Origin: Verrucomicrobium sp. BvORR106
GTDB lineage: Bacteria; Verrucomicrobiota; Verrucomicrobiia; Verrucomicrobiales; Verrucomicrobiaceae
Assembly: GCF_000739655.1 (NCBI RefSeq)
Contig: NZ_BATR01000164.1
Span: forward strand, 62,001 to 126,000
DNA: 64,000 bases
Reading direction: 5' to 3'
The translations under genes and the position numbers were made by a program. Every line of letters starts with the position of its first letter. Position 1 is the first letter of the stretch. The notes under the pieces were generated by a model. The model was not told where the DNA came from. It did not search any database and saw only the letters and a program-made list of their open reading frames with translations. Below are positions 26,482 through 36,149 of the stretch, piece after piece.

Positions 26482-28647
26482 TCACTTGAACCATCGAAAC
26501 AAACGGCCAAAGAAGCCGTCTTTTTTTTCTCGAGGCTCAGTTCGGGTGAAAATTCCCCCTCCCCCATGCACCGCGCAAGCTGACTGCGGCACCATCTCCA
26601 CGGGCAGTTCATCGGTGTAGGCTTGACCGGCCTGCTGGCAGGCAGCAGTGGCCAGCTGACCGCTCACCCGGCACAGGGTGACCTCGCTGTCGAGGGCCTC
26701 TGCCGCCAGCGCGACAGGTTTGTAATCCAGAGCCACCGCTGACTTCATCACATCCGCCCACACGGGGAGTGCCAGCTTGCCGCCATAGCCACCCGGAGCA
26801 ATGGTCTGTGGAATATCCAAGCCCACCCAGACGCCGCAGGTAATCTCCCCAGTGTAGCCGACGAACCAGGCATCTTTATAGTCATTGGTGGTACCGGTCT
26901 TCCCGCCCGCCCTTTCCTTGAACCCATATTCGCTGCGGGCCGGGGCTCCCGTGCCCTGGTCCATCACCTTTTCCATGAGACGCCGCGTGGCATTGGCAAT
27001 GTAGTGAGGCATGGCGATGGCCTCCAGCACCGGCGTGGAGTAGATGACCTCTCCCTCGGAGTCGGAGATGCGCTCGATGAGAAAAGGTCGCCGTCTCACG
27101 CCCTGATTGGCAAACACGCTCATCGCACTGGTAAGGGACTTCAGGCTTGTGCCCATGTTCCCGATGTAGATCTGGGGCGTGATCACTTGAGGCTCTCCCA
27201 GGCCGGAGTCACGCAGGAGCGCGAGCACATTCTCCATACCAGCATAGTTACCAACGCGCACCGTCATGGCATTGCGACTGCGCACCAATCCCACCGACGC
27301 AGGCTGCCACCCGAGAAACTTTCCGTCAGAGTTGTCGGGACTCCAGTTCGTGTCGGTGTCCTGCAACTCACCGGGGCGGATCGGAGCATCTTCCACCAGC
27401 GTGCCGGGCAGCAATCCCTGCTGGAAGGCTGCGGCATAGATGAAGGGTTTGACCGTCGAGCCGATGGGCCGCGTACCCTGAAGCGCCCGGTCAAAGCGGC
27501 TCTGGGTAAAGTCCCGCCCTCCCACCACTGCCAGGATGCCGCCCGTGTGGTTGTTCACTGCCAGCACCGCCCCTTGCAGATAGGGTACGGACTGAGGTTC
27601 CGTCACGCCATCCCAGGCCGCATCAAACTGCGCCTTGGTAGGGTGAGTGTAGCTGCGCTGCTTTTCCACCTCCTTCAGCCGCTTCTCCAACGATGCCTCC
27701 GCCGCAGCCTGAATGTCCTTGTCCAGGGTGGTGTGGATCACCAGCCCGCCGTCTTCCACATCCTGGTCGTTAAGGATCAGTTCCAGATCGCGGCGCACCG
27801 CCTCCATCATGTAGTTGTCCTGGGAGCGGATCACAGGCAGCGCCGCCACCACGATCTCCTCCTTCATGGCCGCATCTGCCTCGGCCTGGGTGATGGCCTT
27901 GGTGGTGACCATCCGCTTGAGCACATCGTCCCGCTCCTTGAGCGCTCCCTTCCAATTTCGAAATGGGGAAAAGCGGTTGGGGCTGCGGATGATGCCAGCC
28001 AGCATCGCGGCCTCACCCGGAGTCAGCTCGGACGCCGACTTGGCAAAGTAGGCCTTGCTCGCCCGTTCGATCCCATAAAGCCCACTGCCGAAGAAGATGC
28101 GGTTCACGTAAAGTTCGAGAATCTCGTCCTTGGACTTCTCAGCCTCGATGCGCCTCGCCAGCATGACTTCCACCAGCTTGCGATGGAGGGTCTTCGCATT
28201 CAGCCCGTCAAAACTGTTGCGCGCCAGCTGCATCGTGATGGTGCTGGCCCCCTGCACGGCGCGTTTGTCCTTCAGGTTGCGCACTGCCGCACGCAGCACC
28301 CCGATGTAATCCACTCCGCCGTGGTCATAGAATCGGGCGTCTTCCCGAGCCAGCAGCGCCTTGATGAAGAACGGTGACACCTTGGAGAACGGCACCACCA
28401 CCCGGTTCTCCCCGTGTAGTTTGCCCAGCTCCCGCCCCTTCACGTCCAGCACCACTGACCGCTGCGGCATCTCTCCCAGCTTGGCCACATCATACTGGCG
28501 GGCCATCTGCCCAAACACCACCAACACGGTGGTGCCAGCAGCAGCCCCTAACAACAGCACGATCAATCCCAATCGGGTCAAAATACGACGAAAACGATGG
28601 CGCGGAGCTTTGATGGGCTCGGGAGTCGGCAGAGCGGGATCGATCAT
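26482..28647 (-). CDS. Class A penicillin-binding protein (PBP1-type, bifunctional)
   Basis: Periplasmic membrane-anchored enzyme that polymerises and cross-links peptidoglycan. 721 residues from ATG 28647; the open frame extends upstream but adds an unlikely basic leader. Membrane anchor at about 23-45. The GT51 domain carries the catalytic E102 in REDARFYDHGGVD, and QGASTITMQLARN follows. The transpeptidase has GSTVKP (SxxK nucleophile), SRN and KTGTTNDYKDAWFVG. Valine in SxVK replaces the commoner phenylalanine. The tail ends in a Gly-rich segment and a basic C-terminus. Confidence 0.95.
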   Translation of the reverse strand: MIDPALPTPEPIKAPRHRFRRILTRLGLIVLLLGAAAGTTVLVVFGQMARQYDVAKLGEMPQRSVVLDVKGRELGKLHGENRVVVPFSKVSPFFIKALLAREDARFYDHGGVDYIGVLRAAVRNLKDKRAVQGASTITMQLARNSFDGLNAKTLHRKLVEVMLARRIEAEKSKDEILELYVNRIFFGSGLYGIERASKAYFAKSASELTPGEAAMLAGIIRSPNRFSPFRNWKGALKERDDVLKRMVTTKAITQAEADAAMKEEIVVAALPVIRSQDNYMMEAVRRDLELILNDQDVEDGGLVIHTTLDKDIQAAAEASLEKRLKEVEKQRSYTHPTKAQFDAAWDGVTEPQSVPYLQGAVLAVNNHTGGILAVVGGRDFTQSRFDRALQGTRPIGSTVKPFIYAAAFQQGLLPGTLVEDAPIRPGELQDTDTNWSPDNSDGKFLGWQPASVGLVRSRNAMTVRVGNYAGMENVLALLRDSGLGEPQVITPQIYIGNMGTSLKSLTSAMSVFANQGVRRRPFLIERISDSEGEVIYSTPVLEAIAMPHYIANATRRLMEKVMDQGTGAPARSEYGFKERAGGKTGTTNDYKDAWFVGYTGEITCGVWVGLDIPQTIAPGGYGGKLALPVWADVMKSAVALDYKPVALAAEALDSEVTLCRVSGQLATAACQQAGQAYTDELPVEMVPQSACAVHGGGGIFTRTEPREKKDGFFGRLFRWFK

Positions 28648-28841
28648 GCGGGATGGGATTGCAGTTCCTCTCACCTGTGCTTCCGCCAAATGCAAGCCGT
28701 GCGAACGGCGGGTGAATTCTCTGTGAATTGGCAAAGAAAACAAGACATGGCGGCACGCTTCTGGGGCAGTGAGGGAATCCAAAAGCGGAATCGGACTTTC
28801 CTTGCACAGTGAGCGTTGCCGTTTGAAGTATCCCCTTCCCC

Positions 28842-29693
28842 ATGTCTGACACCTTTCTGCCCGAATCCGCTGTCACTCTCATCCAGGCCGCCCTGCTCGA
28901 AGATGTGGGCACCGGAGATCTCACGTCCGAGTTCTTCGTGCCGGAAAACAGCTTGGCCAAGGCCCGCATCTTCGCCAAAGAAAGCGGAGTCACCGCCGGT
29001 GCGGACATCGCACGACAGGTGTTTGAGGCAGTGGACTCCTCACTCTCGGTGCACCTAGAGCGGCACGATGGCGTTCCTTTCGAGCCGGGGGACACCATCC
29101 TCCAAGTGGCTGGCCGTACCCGCAGCATCCTCACGGCGGAACGCACCGCTCTCAATTTCCTCCAGCGCCTGTGCGGCATCGCCACGCAGACCCGCCGTCA
29201 TGTGGAGGCAGTGCGCCCGCATTCGGTGAAGATTCTGGACACCCGGAAGACCACCCCAGGCTGGCGTCTGCTGGAGAAACATGCCGTCAAATGCGGCGGT
29301 GGCACCAACCACCGCATCGGCCTGTATGACATGGTCATGGTGAAGGACAACCACCTGCTGGCGGATGACCGCCAGGAAGACCTGCAAGCCGCGATTCACG
29401 CCGTGCATCAGAAGCACCCACGGGTCCGCATCGAGCTGGAGGCCGACACCCTGGAACAGGTGGAACGATTCCTGAAGCTCGAAGGCGTGGACGTGATCCT
29501 GTTGGACAACATGCCCCCGGATGTGCTCCGCCAGGCCGTAGCTCTGGTGGACAAGCGGGTGCTGCTGGAAGCCAGCGGTGGAATCACCCTCGACACGCTG
29601 CCTCAGTACGCGGCCACCGGTGTGGATGCCATTTCCATCGGCGCGCTGACCCACACGGTGCGGGCGCTGGACCTCTCTCTGGAGCTCCTTTAA
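28842..29693 (+). CDS. nadC: Nicotinate-nucleotide pyrophosphorylase (carboxylating)
   Basis: Converts quinolinate and PRPP to nicotinate mononucleotide in de novo NAD synthesis. 283 residues, the usual length. Motifs are EDVGTGDLTSEFF, ERTALNFLQRLCGIAT, DTRKTTPG (PRPP/quinolinate contacts), KCGGGTNHRIGLYDMVMVKDNH, and LLDNM and EASGGI near the C-terminus. It is convergent with the beta-helix gene by 8 nt. Confidence 0.97.
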   Translation: MSDTFLPESAVTLIQAALLEDVGTGDLTSEFFVPENSLAKARIFAKESGVTAGADIARQVFEAVDSSLSVHLERHDGVPFEPGDTILQVAGRTRSILTAERTALNFLQRLCGIATQTRRHVEAVRPHSVKILDTRKTTPGWRLLEKHAVKCGGGTNHRIGLYDMVMVKDNHLLADDRQEDLQAAIHAVHQKHPRVRIELEADTLEQVERFLKLEGVDVILLDNMPPDVLRQAVALVDKRVLLEASGGITLDTLPQYAATGVDAISIGALTHTVRALDLSLELL

Positions 29694-29701
29694 CGCAGCC
29701 C

Positions 29702-30862
29702 TTAGGGCGCGTCCCATGCGATGATTTTGTTCCCGGATGGTGGCGAGGCCTCCACTCCGGGTTCCAGATACCATTTCTTGGTCGCCACCCCCATGATCAG
29801 GATGTTGTCCTTCACGACCACTCCGGTAGGCTTTTCAAACTTCGAACCTCCAGCCGTGGCCAGTATCATGTGGGTAGGATTGCTGTTGCGACGGGCATCG
29901 ACGTAGTTCCCCTCGATCACGACGCCATGTGAGGCATTGACCACCATGATGATGCCGTTGTTTTGCAGGGTGGAAGTCGTCACCACGGTATTGCCCTTCA
30001 GGAGGACTTCGGCAGAGCGGTCCTCCACATGCAATGCCTCTGCCCCGTAGTTCTCGATCCGACAGTCCTGTACAGTCGCCTTCTGAACATTGGCAAACCC
30101 GACGGCAAATCCACCGGAGGCGTTCTTGCTACGGTTGTCCCGGAACACACAGTCACGCACCAGGATGTCACGCATGGTGCCGTTGGGAGCATTGAACTCC
30201 AGATCGGAAGATTCATTCTCCGCAAACTCGGAGTTCCGCACCAGCACGCCCTCCACACTGCCCTTGGCTTGATTGGACTGGAAGAGACCGTACGTGCAGC
30301 CACGGATCTCCACCCCATCCATCTCAAACCGGGTCAAATCACCGCCCCCTACCTGAAGCGCATGGCAGTAAGTTCCGGGATGACTGGCCGAGTTTCCTAT
30401 GAAGCGGCAACCGCGCAACGTCAGCCCTTCCACCTTGCCCACCACAGGCATCATCACCAGAGGAAAGGCACCTCGACGCTCCATGGTGATGCCCTCCAGC
30501 ACCACTCCGCTCTGCGGGCGCAGAAACTCTCGGTATTCCTTGTCGCCCCCTTCGGAGGTCAGAACAAATACTGACTTCCTCCCCTGCCCCAAGATCGTGA
30601 CCCCTGACGGGACCGTCAGTCCCCCCTTCCCCAGCACCACCCGGTACTCTCCCGGAGGGATCAGAAGGGTGTCACCTGCTTTGAGGGAACCTAACACTTT
30701 CCCCAGACTTTCCCGGTAGTCATTACTACCGTCCGCCAACTTCTGGACATCTGGCGGGGGGAAGACCACGGTGCCCGCCTGCGCCACCGCCCCCGACATC
30801 ACGCCGAGGGTCAGACAAGTGAACCACAGCCAGGGCCGGAGCAAGGAGATGGTTTGGGACAT
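29702..30862 (-). CDS. Exported right-handed parallel beta-helix protein
   Basis: 386 residues from ATG 30862, giving a clean signal peptide (MSQTISLLRPWLWF...AVAQA); ATG 30889 would add nine. The mature part has the rhythm of pectate-lyase-like beta-helices: GDTLLIPPGEYRV, VTILGQGR, GVVLEGITM, LTLRGCRFIGNSASH, VRNSEFAENESSDLEF, VIEGNYV. No catalytic residues of a named polysaccharide lyase family could be assigned. It probably binds or cleaves a carbohydrate outside the cytoplasm. Confidence 0.8.
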   Translation of the reverse strand: MSQTISLLRPWLWFTCLTLGVMSGAVAQAGTVVFPPPDVQKLADGSNDYRESLGKVLGSLKAGDTLLIPPGEYRVVLGKGGLTVPSGVTILGQGRKSVFVLTSEGGDKEYREFLRPQSGVVLEGITMERRGAFPLVMMPVVGKVEGLTLRGCRFIGNSASHPGTYCHALQVGGGDLTRFEMDGVEIRGCTYGLFQSNQAKGSVEGVLVRNSEFAENESSDLEFNAPNGTMRDILVRDCVFRDNRSKNASGGFAVGFANVQKATVQDCRIENYGAEALHVEDRSAEVLLKGNTVVTTSTLQNNGIIMVVNASHGVVIEGNYVDARRNSNPTHMILATAGGSKFEKPTGVVVKDNILIMGVATKKWYLEPGVEASPPSGNKIIAWDAP

Positions 30863-30954
30863 GAGTGCGAGGAAAGAAAATACGTCCATCCCGCCCCGGT
30901 ATTTTCAGCCACATGCATGCAGGCACGCAGTCAGTCAGACAGATCTGGCCTGCG

Positions 30955-31572
30955 TCACTTGACCCGCTCCCGCCCGGACATGCGAAGCCGACCGACCTGA
31001 TCACGCGTGAAGGTGAACTTTTCCCGGACGGTCGCAGACTTCTCACTGCTGCCATACTCGACCCGCACCATGACGACAAAAGGCGCACAGACGATCTTCT
31101 GAATTCTGAACACAGGTTCCGCCTTGGGCCGGAGAAAGCAATACAGCGGCAGGTGGGGACGGTCAGCGTTCCAGATCCATCGCGCCAGGGGAAACTCGGG
31201 CACCTCAGAGAGCGCCACCAACAACTCACGCACCATCGCCTCCCCATACTCCCGGCCGAGCTTCCCAGCGGCCCGCCGGCTTCTCAGGTGCTCCATCCAG
31301 GCTGCCACGGGATTCTGATGCACCTCCTCCATCTCCTCAATGAGCTGGAGGGCGTGTTCGTTCATCGCTTCACGAAAGGATTCCCGCGAGAGATCCCCGC
31401 GATCAAAGGCGGCAAAGATCTGGCGCGGAGTCTGGAAGGAGGCGGGCGGTAGGGACGACACGAGACTGATACGTTGACGAGAGAATTCCCGGCCGCAAGT
31501 GCACGGCTGCGTTTCCCAGCCTTCGCCCCCAGGCTCGGTTCTGCGGTTGAACTGATGACCAGCCCCCGCCAT
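30955..31572 (-). CDS. Protein of unknown function
   Basis: 205 residues from ATG 31572; GTG 31599 is an alternative. Helical centre (FDRGDLSRESFREAMNEHALQL and EEMEEV) and a beta-rich C-terminal part (RIQKIVCAPFVVMVRVEYG). No signal peptide or recognised domain. A CTCG pair near the start (PCTCG) is not enough for a zinc site. It is divergent from the methyltransferase gene with only about 30 nt between starts, so their promoters must overlap coding DNA. Confidence 0.65.
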   Translation of the reverse strand: MAGAGHQFNRRTEPGGEGWETQPCTCGREFSRQRISLVSSLPPASFQTPRQIFAAFDRGDLSRESFREAMNEHALQLIEEMEEVHQNPVAAWMEHLRSRRAAGKLGREYGEAMVRELLVALSEVPEFPLARWIWNADRPHLPLYCFLRPKAEPVFRIQKIVCAPFVVMVRVEYGSSEKSATVREKFTFTRDQVGRLRMSGRERVK

Positions 31573-31604
31573 GATGGCTGCCCCGCCTGCTCCCGACACC
31601 TGCC

Positions 31605-32399
31605 ATGACTCTCGCCGACTGGTACGACACGCCCTTTTACTACGACATCATCTTTGACCAGGACACGGACAAGGAGGTCGCCTTCCTGGAGACGATGATG
31701 CGACGTCATGGAGGGAAAGCTGGCGAGAAACCTCTGAAGATCCTGGAGCCCGCCTGCGGGTCCGGTCGGCTCATGGCAGCCCTGGCACAACGAGGTCATG
31801 GGGTGTGGGGCTTTGACCTGAACGAAAACATGACGGCTTACACCCGTCAGCGACTGGAGGAACTGAAGGCCCAAGGGACAGTGTGGGAGGACCGGATGGA
31901 GGACTTCAACCTTCCCCGCAAAGCGAAGACGAAATTCGACCTCGCCCATTGCCTGGTCAGCACCTTCAAGTACGTGATGGAGGAAGCGGGTGCGGCCTCC
32001 CACCTACAGCGCGTGGCCGACAGCCTCCGGAAGGGCGGGCTTTATGTCCTGGGCCTGCACCTCACGGACTACGACGATCCCAACGAACAGCACGAGCGTT
32101 GGGTGGGAAAGCGCGATGGCGTCAAGGTCATCTGCAATACCCACACGTGGCCAGCAGATCGCAAGACTCGCCGGGAGGATCTGCGCACCCGCCTGCACAT
32201 CACCCAGGATGGCCGGACCGGGATTCAGGAAACGCGCTGGCAGTTCCGCACCTACAATGCGCGCCAGCTCAAGGCTCTGCTAAGCAAAGTCCCGGACCTC
32301 ACCTGCGTGGCCTGTCACGACTTCAACTACGATGCCGAAGACCTTCGGAAGCTGGATGACAGCTATGCGGACATCGTGCTGGTTTTGCGACGCAATTGA
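31605..32399 (+). CDS. Class I SAM-dependent methyltransferase
   Basis: 264 residues. Motif I is ILEPACGSGRL (about 46-56), followed by VWGFDLNENM (motif II acidic residue) and FDLAHCLVSTFKYV, then HLQRVADSLRKGGLYVLGLHL. This is the Methyltransf_25/11-type Rossmann fold. The N-terminus WYDTPFYYDIIFDQDTDKE is typical of a subgroup acting on small molecules. The substrate is unknown. Confidence 0.88.
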   Translation: MTLADWYDTPFYYDIIFDQDTDKEVAFLETMMRRHGGKAGEKPLKILEPACGSGRLMAALAQRGHGVWGFDLNENMTAYTRQRLEELKAQGTVWEDRMEDFNLPRKAKTKFDLAHCLVSTFKYVMEEAGAASHLQRVADSLRKGGLYVLGLHLTDYDDPNEQHERWVGKRDGVKVICNTHTWPADRKTRREDLRTRLHITQDGRTGIQETRWQFRTYNARQLKALLSKVPDLTCVACHDFNYDAEDLRKLDDSYADIVLVLRRN

Positions 32400-32436
32400 C
32401 TTGCACAAAACTGGCAGCAATGACTACCTTGAAGGC

Positions 32437-32628
32437 ATGAAGCATACCCTTCTGCTTGGTTTGGCCTTGGGAGCCCTCTCCCTGCTCCTCTCCTCCTGCA
32501 TGGCCACCAAAGGTCTCGGTCAGGACATGCAGATCTTGGGCGAGAAGATCGAACACAAGGCTGACGAATCCATTGCCCCCCGTACCCCGCCACCCTCCGC
32601 TGGTGCGTACGTGGCACCGCCCCTCTGA
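32437..32628 (+). CDS. Entericidin-like small lipoprotein
   Basis: 63 residues from ATG 32437. A lipoprotein signal (LLLGLALGALSLLLSSC) ends in a lipobox with Cys near residue 21. The next stretch, KGLGQDMQILGEKIEHKA, resembles the entericidin A/B core. Entericidins are small envelope lipoproteins linked to a toxin-antidote pair in enterobacteria; only one copy is seen here, so that role is not implied. Confidence 0.75.
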   Translation: MKHTLLLGLALGALSLLLSSCMATKGLGQDMQILGEKIEHKADESIAPRTPPPSAGAYVAPPL

Positions 32629-32671
32629 AGCGGCGCAATATTTCCTCGGGCCAGCCCGACTGAATCAAGAA

Positions 32672-34168
32672 TCAACGCACCACGGGGTCCCCGGCCACTC
32701 CGGAGCGGCTAATAGCCCGGATGGCCACCGCTTTGGCCCCCGGGGGCATGGTGTAGATTTTCACTTCGGTCGGCAGCAACCGCTTGCCCACCCAGTTGCC
32801 GTTCTCATAGGTCTGCACATACCACCACTTGGTCAGCGAGAGCATGCGCTCATCCAGGTAGTCCCATGAGACGGTGTTGCCTGAGACATTCATCACCGGA
32901 GTGAGCGGCTTCTCCATCCCCAACCACGAAGCGGAGGGCGGAATGGCAAAATCTTGGTAGGCCCGCTGACGGCACAAATCTGCCAACGTCCCTTTGTTCT
33001 TCCCCAGAGCGCTATAGTTCCAGTGCAAGTGGCCTGGCGGCATGTAGGCCGCCCGCGTCCGAACAATGCCGATCTGGCGGAGGATTTCATGCGGTTGACG
33101 GTCCTGCATCACCCGGTCTGAGGCCATGCCGGGCCAGATGTGCCGGCGGGCAGTGTTCTGCGAGAGCCACCAGTCATAGAGCGCGGCAAAGCTCAGGTTC
33201 TTGGGCTCATTCGGCCAGTAGAGCTGCGGAGCCATGTAGTCCACCCAACCGCGCTGCAACCACTTCAGGGAATCTGCGGCCAGGGCTTCGTAGGGATCGA
33301 GCGCCCCTTTCGCGTAGCCGACCGGGTTGTTGGGCCGCCAGATGCCAAAGGGGCTGATGCCCACACGGACCCAGGACTTTTCCCGCTTCACCATATTGTA
33401 GAGCTCTTCCACAAAGGTGTTCACGTTCTCCCGCCGCCAGTCAGACTTGCCCAGCTTTCCACCCGCTTTCTGGTAGGCACCGTAGCTGCGGTCATCCGGG
33501 AAGGGTGCCCCCTTCACGGGATAGGGGTAGAAGTAGTCATCCATGTGGACGCCATCCACATCATACCGCGTCAGCACATCCTGCATCACTGCCAGGGAAT
33601 GGGCCCGCACGCCCGGCTCACCAGGATCCATCCAAGTGTCTTCACCGTATTTCATGCACCACTGCGGGTGCGTGATCGTGATGTGCTTTCCTGCCCCCTT
33701 GTACTTGGGGCCGCTCAGGGCGCGGAAGGGATTGAACCAGGCGTGCAGTTCGATACCACGGGCATGAGCTTCCTTGATGAAAAACGCGAGCGGGTCCCAC
33801 ATCGGATCGGGCGCCTTGCCCATCTCGTTGGTCAGCCACGGCGACCAGGGTTCTAGGTTCGACGCATAGACCGCATCCCCCGCCGGCCGCACCTGGAAGA
33901 TGAGGGCGTTCAGCTTGAGTGTGACCGCCTTGTCGAGAATGCCCGTCAGCTCAGCCTGCTGCTTCGCCGTGGGATCGCCGGGCTCGAACGGAAAATCAAT
34001 GCCGCGCACCGTGGCCACCCAGGCCCCGCGGAACTCACGCAATGGCTGAGGGGGTGGCGGCACCTGGCTTTGACCGGGCGCAGAGGATGGGACCCACCCT
34101 GCGGCCAACGCCGATGCGACAGAGATGGCCAGGCGTACCCGGATCCGGTGGAAGAAGGAGGGGGGCAT
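32672..34168 (-). CDS. Exported GHL10-family glycosidase (DigH/DUF187-like)
   Basis: 498 residues with a signal peptide (1-28). The domain begins REFRGAWVATVRGIDFP, continues KLNALIFQVRPAGDAVY, GIELHAWFNPFRAL and VDGVHMDDYFYPYP, and has WRRENVNTFVEELY and VRVGISPFGIWRP later. These are hallmarks of the glycosyl-hydrolase-like 10 family, whose E. coli member DigH acts on denuded peptidoglycan glycans. A C-terminal Fn3-like segment (residues about 420-498) follows. A cell-wall substrate is likely but not proved. Confidence 0.88.
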   Translation of the reverse strand: MPPSFFHRIRVRLAISVASALAAGWVPSSAPGQSQVPPPPQPLREFRGAWVATVRGIDFPFEPGDPTAKQQAELTGILDKAVTLKLNALIFQVRPAGDAVYASNLEPWSPWLTNEMGKAPDPMWDPLAFFIKEAHARGIELHAWFNPFRALSGPKYKGAGKHITITHPQWCMKYGEDTWMDPGEPGVRAHSLAVMQDVLTRYDVDGVHMDDYFYPYPVKGAPFPDDRSYGAYQKAGGKLGKSDWRRENVNTFVEELYNMVKREKSWVRVGISPFGIWRPNNPVGYAKGALDPYEALAADSLKWLQRGWVDYMAPQLYWPNEPKNLSFAALYDWWLSQNTARRHIWPGMASDRVMQDRQPHEILRQIGIVRTRAAYMPPGHLHWNYSALGKNKGTLADLCRQRAYQDFAIPPSASWLGMEKPLTPVMNVSGNTVSWDYLDERMLSLTKWWYVQTYENGNWVGKRLLPTEVKIYTMPPGAKAVAIRAISRSGVAGDPVVR

Positions 34169-34301
34169 GCGCGCACTTCATGCCTTGAAATGCGTCGTTG
34201 CGCAAGCTCCCAATCCCCTCACTCGAGCCCGGCTGGTCGGCTCGCTTTACCAGTGAAGATCGGTTCTCCCCGGCGTTAAAGTCCGCAGTCGCTCTCTTTG
34301 C

Positions 34302-35054
34302 ATGAATGCTCCCCGCCTACCCCACGCTGACCTGCTGCAACTCAAACGCTGGAACACCCCTACCATTTATAACGGCTGGGAACAGATCACCCGCCGCAAT
34401 CCCTGTGCAGACGGCTTTAATCGCGAGGAGACTCGGGACTACATGCCCCAGATGGGTCCCATGGTCGGGTACGCCGTGACTGTGGTCATCGAGCCCAGCA
34501 ATCCCAACCACCGCACCCTGGCCGACGCTTGGCTGAGATACCGGGAATATGTGGCCAGTGTGCCCGGACCGAAGATTGTGGTTGTGCAGGATCTGGACAA
34601 ACCGGGGGTGATCGGCGCATTCTGGGGAGAGGTGAACAGCAACATGCATCGTGCCCTGGGCTGCGTGGGCACGATCGTGGATGGAGCCATTCGCGATGTG
34701 GATGAGATGACCAACGCGGGATTCAAAGCCCTGGCACGACGCCTTTGCGTAGGGCATGCAGCCGTTCACCCGGTACGCTGGAACTGTGAGGTCGAGGTGT
34801 TCGGCACCCCCGTCCAGCCGGGCCAGCTCATTCACGCGGACAAACACGGCTTCCTCGCCGTCCCTGCCGAAGATGAATCAGGACTCCTGGATGCCGCCCG
34901 CTTCATGGACGCGAACGAATGCAACACCGTGATCCCTGCCGCGCGGGGCACCTCAGGTTTGGCGGCCGGGCAGATCCTTGATCAACTGGCAGCTGCGGGG
35001 CGTCAGTTCGGGGAAGCGGCTCGGGCGAAATTCCAAAGAGATGGCGAGTGGTAG
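34302..35054 (+). CDS. RraA-like protein (HMG aldolase/RraA fold)
   Basis: 250 residues. The RraA/4-hydroxy-4-methyl-2-oxoglutarate aldolase fold is indicated by GYAVTVVIEPS, GAFWGEVNSNMHRALGCVGTIVDGAIRDVDEM (the Gly-rich loop and R-D pair) and PGQLIHADKHGFLAVP. Family members are metal-dependent aldolases or RNase E inhibitors; this longer form with an N-terminal extension is more likely metabolic. It lies 36 nt before the NanM-like gene and is probably in an operon with it. Confidence 0.82.
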   Translation: MNAPRLPHADLLQLKRWNTPTIYNGWEQITRRNPCADGFNREETRDYMPQMGPMVGYAVTVVIEPSNPNHRTLADAWLRYREYVASVPGPKIVVVQDLDKPGVIGAFWGEVNSNMHRALGCVGTIVDGAIRDVDEMTNAGFKALARRLCVGHAAVHPVRWNCEVEVFGTPVQPGQLIHADKHGFLAVPAEDESGLLDAARFMDANECNTVIPAARGTSGLAAGQILDQLAAAGRQFGEAARAKFQRDGEW

Positions 35055-35090
35055 CCAGCGATGGCGACCGTTCTCATTCACCAGTCATCC

Positions 35091-36149
35091 ATGAAACTTC
35101 CCCGTCATCTCCGGTCACTGATCTCTGGTCTGGCCGCTGTCACTTTTTCCATGGCAACCGCTGCCGCCTCTGAACCTTCGTTGAAGTGGGAAAAGCTGCC
35201 CGCCCTGCCGGACCCGGAGGGCTTTGCCAGCATGTACAGTGGCGTCAGTCACGACACGCTGCTGGCCGCAGGTGGGGCCAACTTTCCCGGCAAACGCCCC
35301 TGGGAAGGCGGGACCAAGGTCTGGTATGACACGGTGTGGGCGCTGAACCAGCCCACCGGAACCTGGCAGAAGGCAGGTCAGCTTCCCCAACCGCTGGGCT
35401 ATGGCGCGAGTGTGACTTGGCGGGATGAAGTGATCTGCGCCGGGGGCAGCCACTCTGCGGGACATGTGGCAGATGTCTTTGCCCTGCGGCTCGATCAAGG
35501 GAAGCTGGTCACGCGCTCCCTCCCCAAACTTCCCAAACCCTGCGCCAACATGAGCTGGGCGCTGGTGAATGACGTCCTCTATCTCTCCGGTGGGATTGAG
35601 CGGACCGATGCGACCTCGGCGATGGCCACCCTATGGAGTCTCCGCCTGAGCGATGCCAATGCATACTGGCAGGAACTTCCCCCCTGCCCCGGGACGCCCC
35701 GCATGCTGGCCGTGGCAGGCGCATGGGAAGGAGCCTTTTACCTCTTTGGCGGCGCGGGCTTACAGCCTGGCCCAGATGGCAAGCCCAGCCGGATCTGGTT
35801 GAAGGACGCCTGGCGATACACTGCTGGCAGTGGCTGGGAAAAGCTGCCCGATCTGCCTCGCGTAGCGGTTGCGGCCCCTTCCCCTGCGCCCTCCGTTGTA
35901 GAAGGGCTGGTGATTGCTTCAGGTGATGATGGCAGCAAGGTGGGGTTCAAACCGGAAACCGACCATCCCGGCTTCCCCAAGAACGGACTGCTCTTCTCGC
36001 CCCGCACTGGCACTTGGGTGGAGCTAGCCTCCGTACCCTTCTCCTTGGCCACCGCACCGGTCACTCCTTGGCAGGGAGGCTGGGTGATTCCCAGTGGTGA
36101 AGCCCGCCCCGGCTATCGCACCCCGCAGGTGTGGTTCATGAAACGCTGA
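35091..36149 (+). CDS. Exported kelch-type mutarotase, NanM-like
   Basis: 352 residues from ATG 35091, giving a signal peptide (MKLPRHLRSL...ATAAASE); an upstream ATG adds ten unlikely residues. Six kelch blades follow, with LAAGGANFPGKRPWEGGTKVWYDTVW near the start, a combination typical of sialate mutarotases (cyclically permuted NanM family). Such enzymes interconvert alpha- and beta-N-acetylneuraminate in the periplasm, speeding uptake of released sialic acid. It fits the NAL-like and sialidase genes elsewhere in the window. Confidence 0.85.
   Translation: MKLPRHLRSLISGLAAVTFSMATAAASEPSLKWEKLPALPDPEGFASMYSGVSHDTLLAAGGANFPGKRPWEGGTKVWYDTVWALNQPTGTWQKAGQLPQPLGYGASVTWRDEVICAGGSHSAGHVADVFALRLDQGKLVTRSLPKLPKPCANMSWALVNDVLYLSGGIERTDATSAMATLWSLRLSDANAYWQELPPCPGTPRMLAVAGAWEGAFYLFGGAGLQPGPDGKPSRIWLKDAWRYTAGSGWEKLPDLPRVAVAAPSPAPSVVEGLVIASGDDGSKVGFKPETDHPGFPKNGLLFSPRTGTWVELASVPFSLATAPVTPWQGGWVIPSGEARPGYRTPQVWFMKR

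Noticed and set aside
27004-28377. 457-codon plus-strand frame over the PBP gene
   Set aside because: Antisense shadow with His/Arg/Gln-rich translation; the PBP on the other strand has every expected motif.
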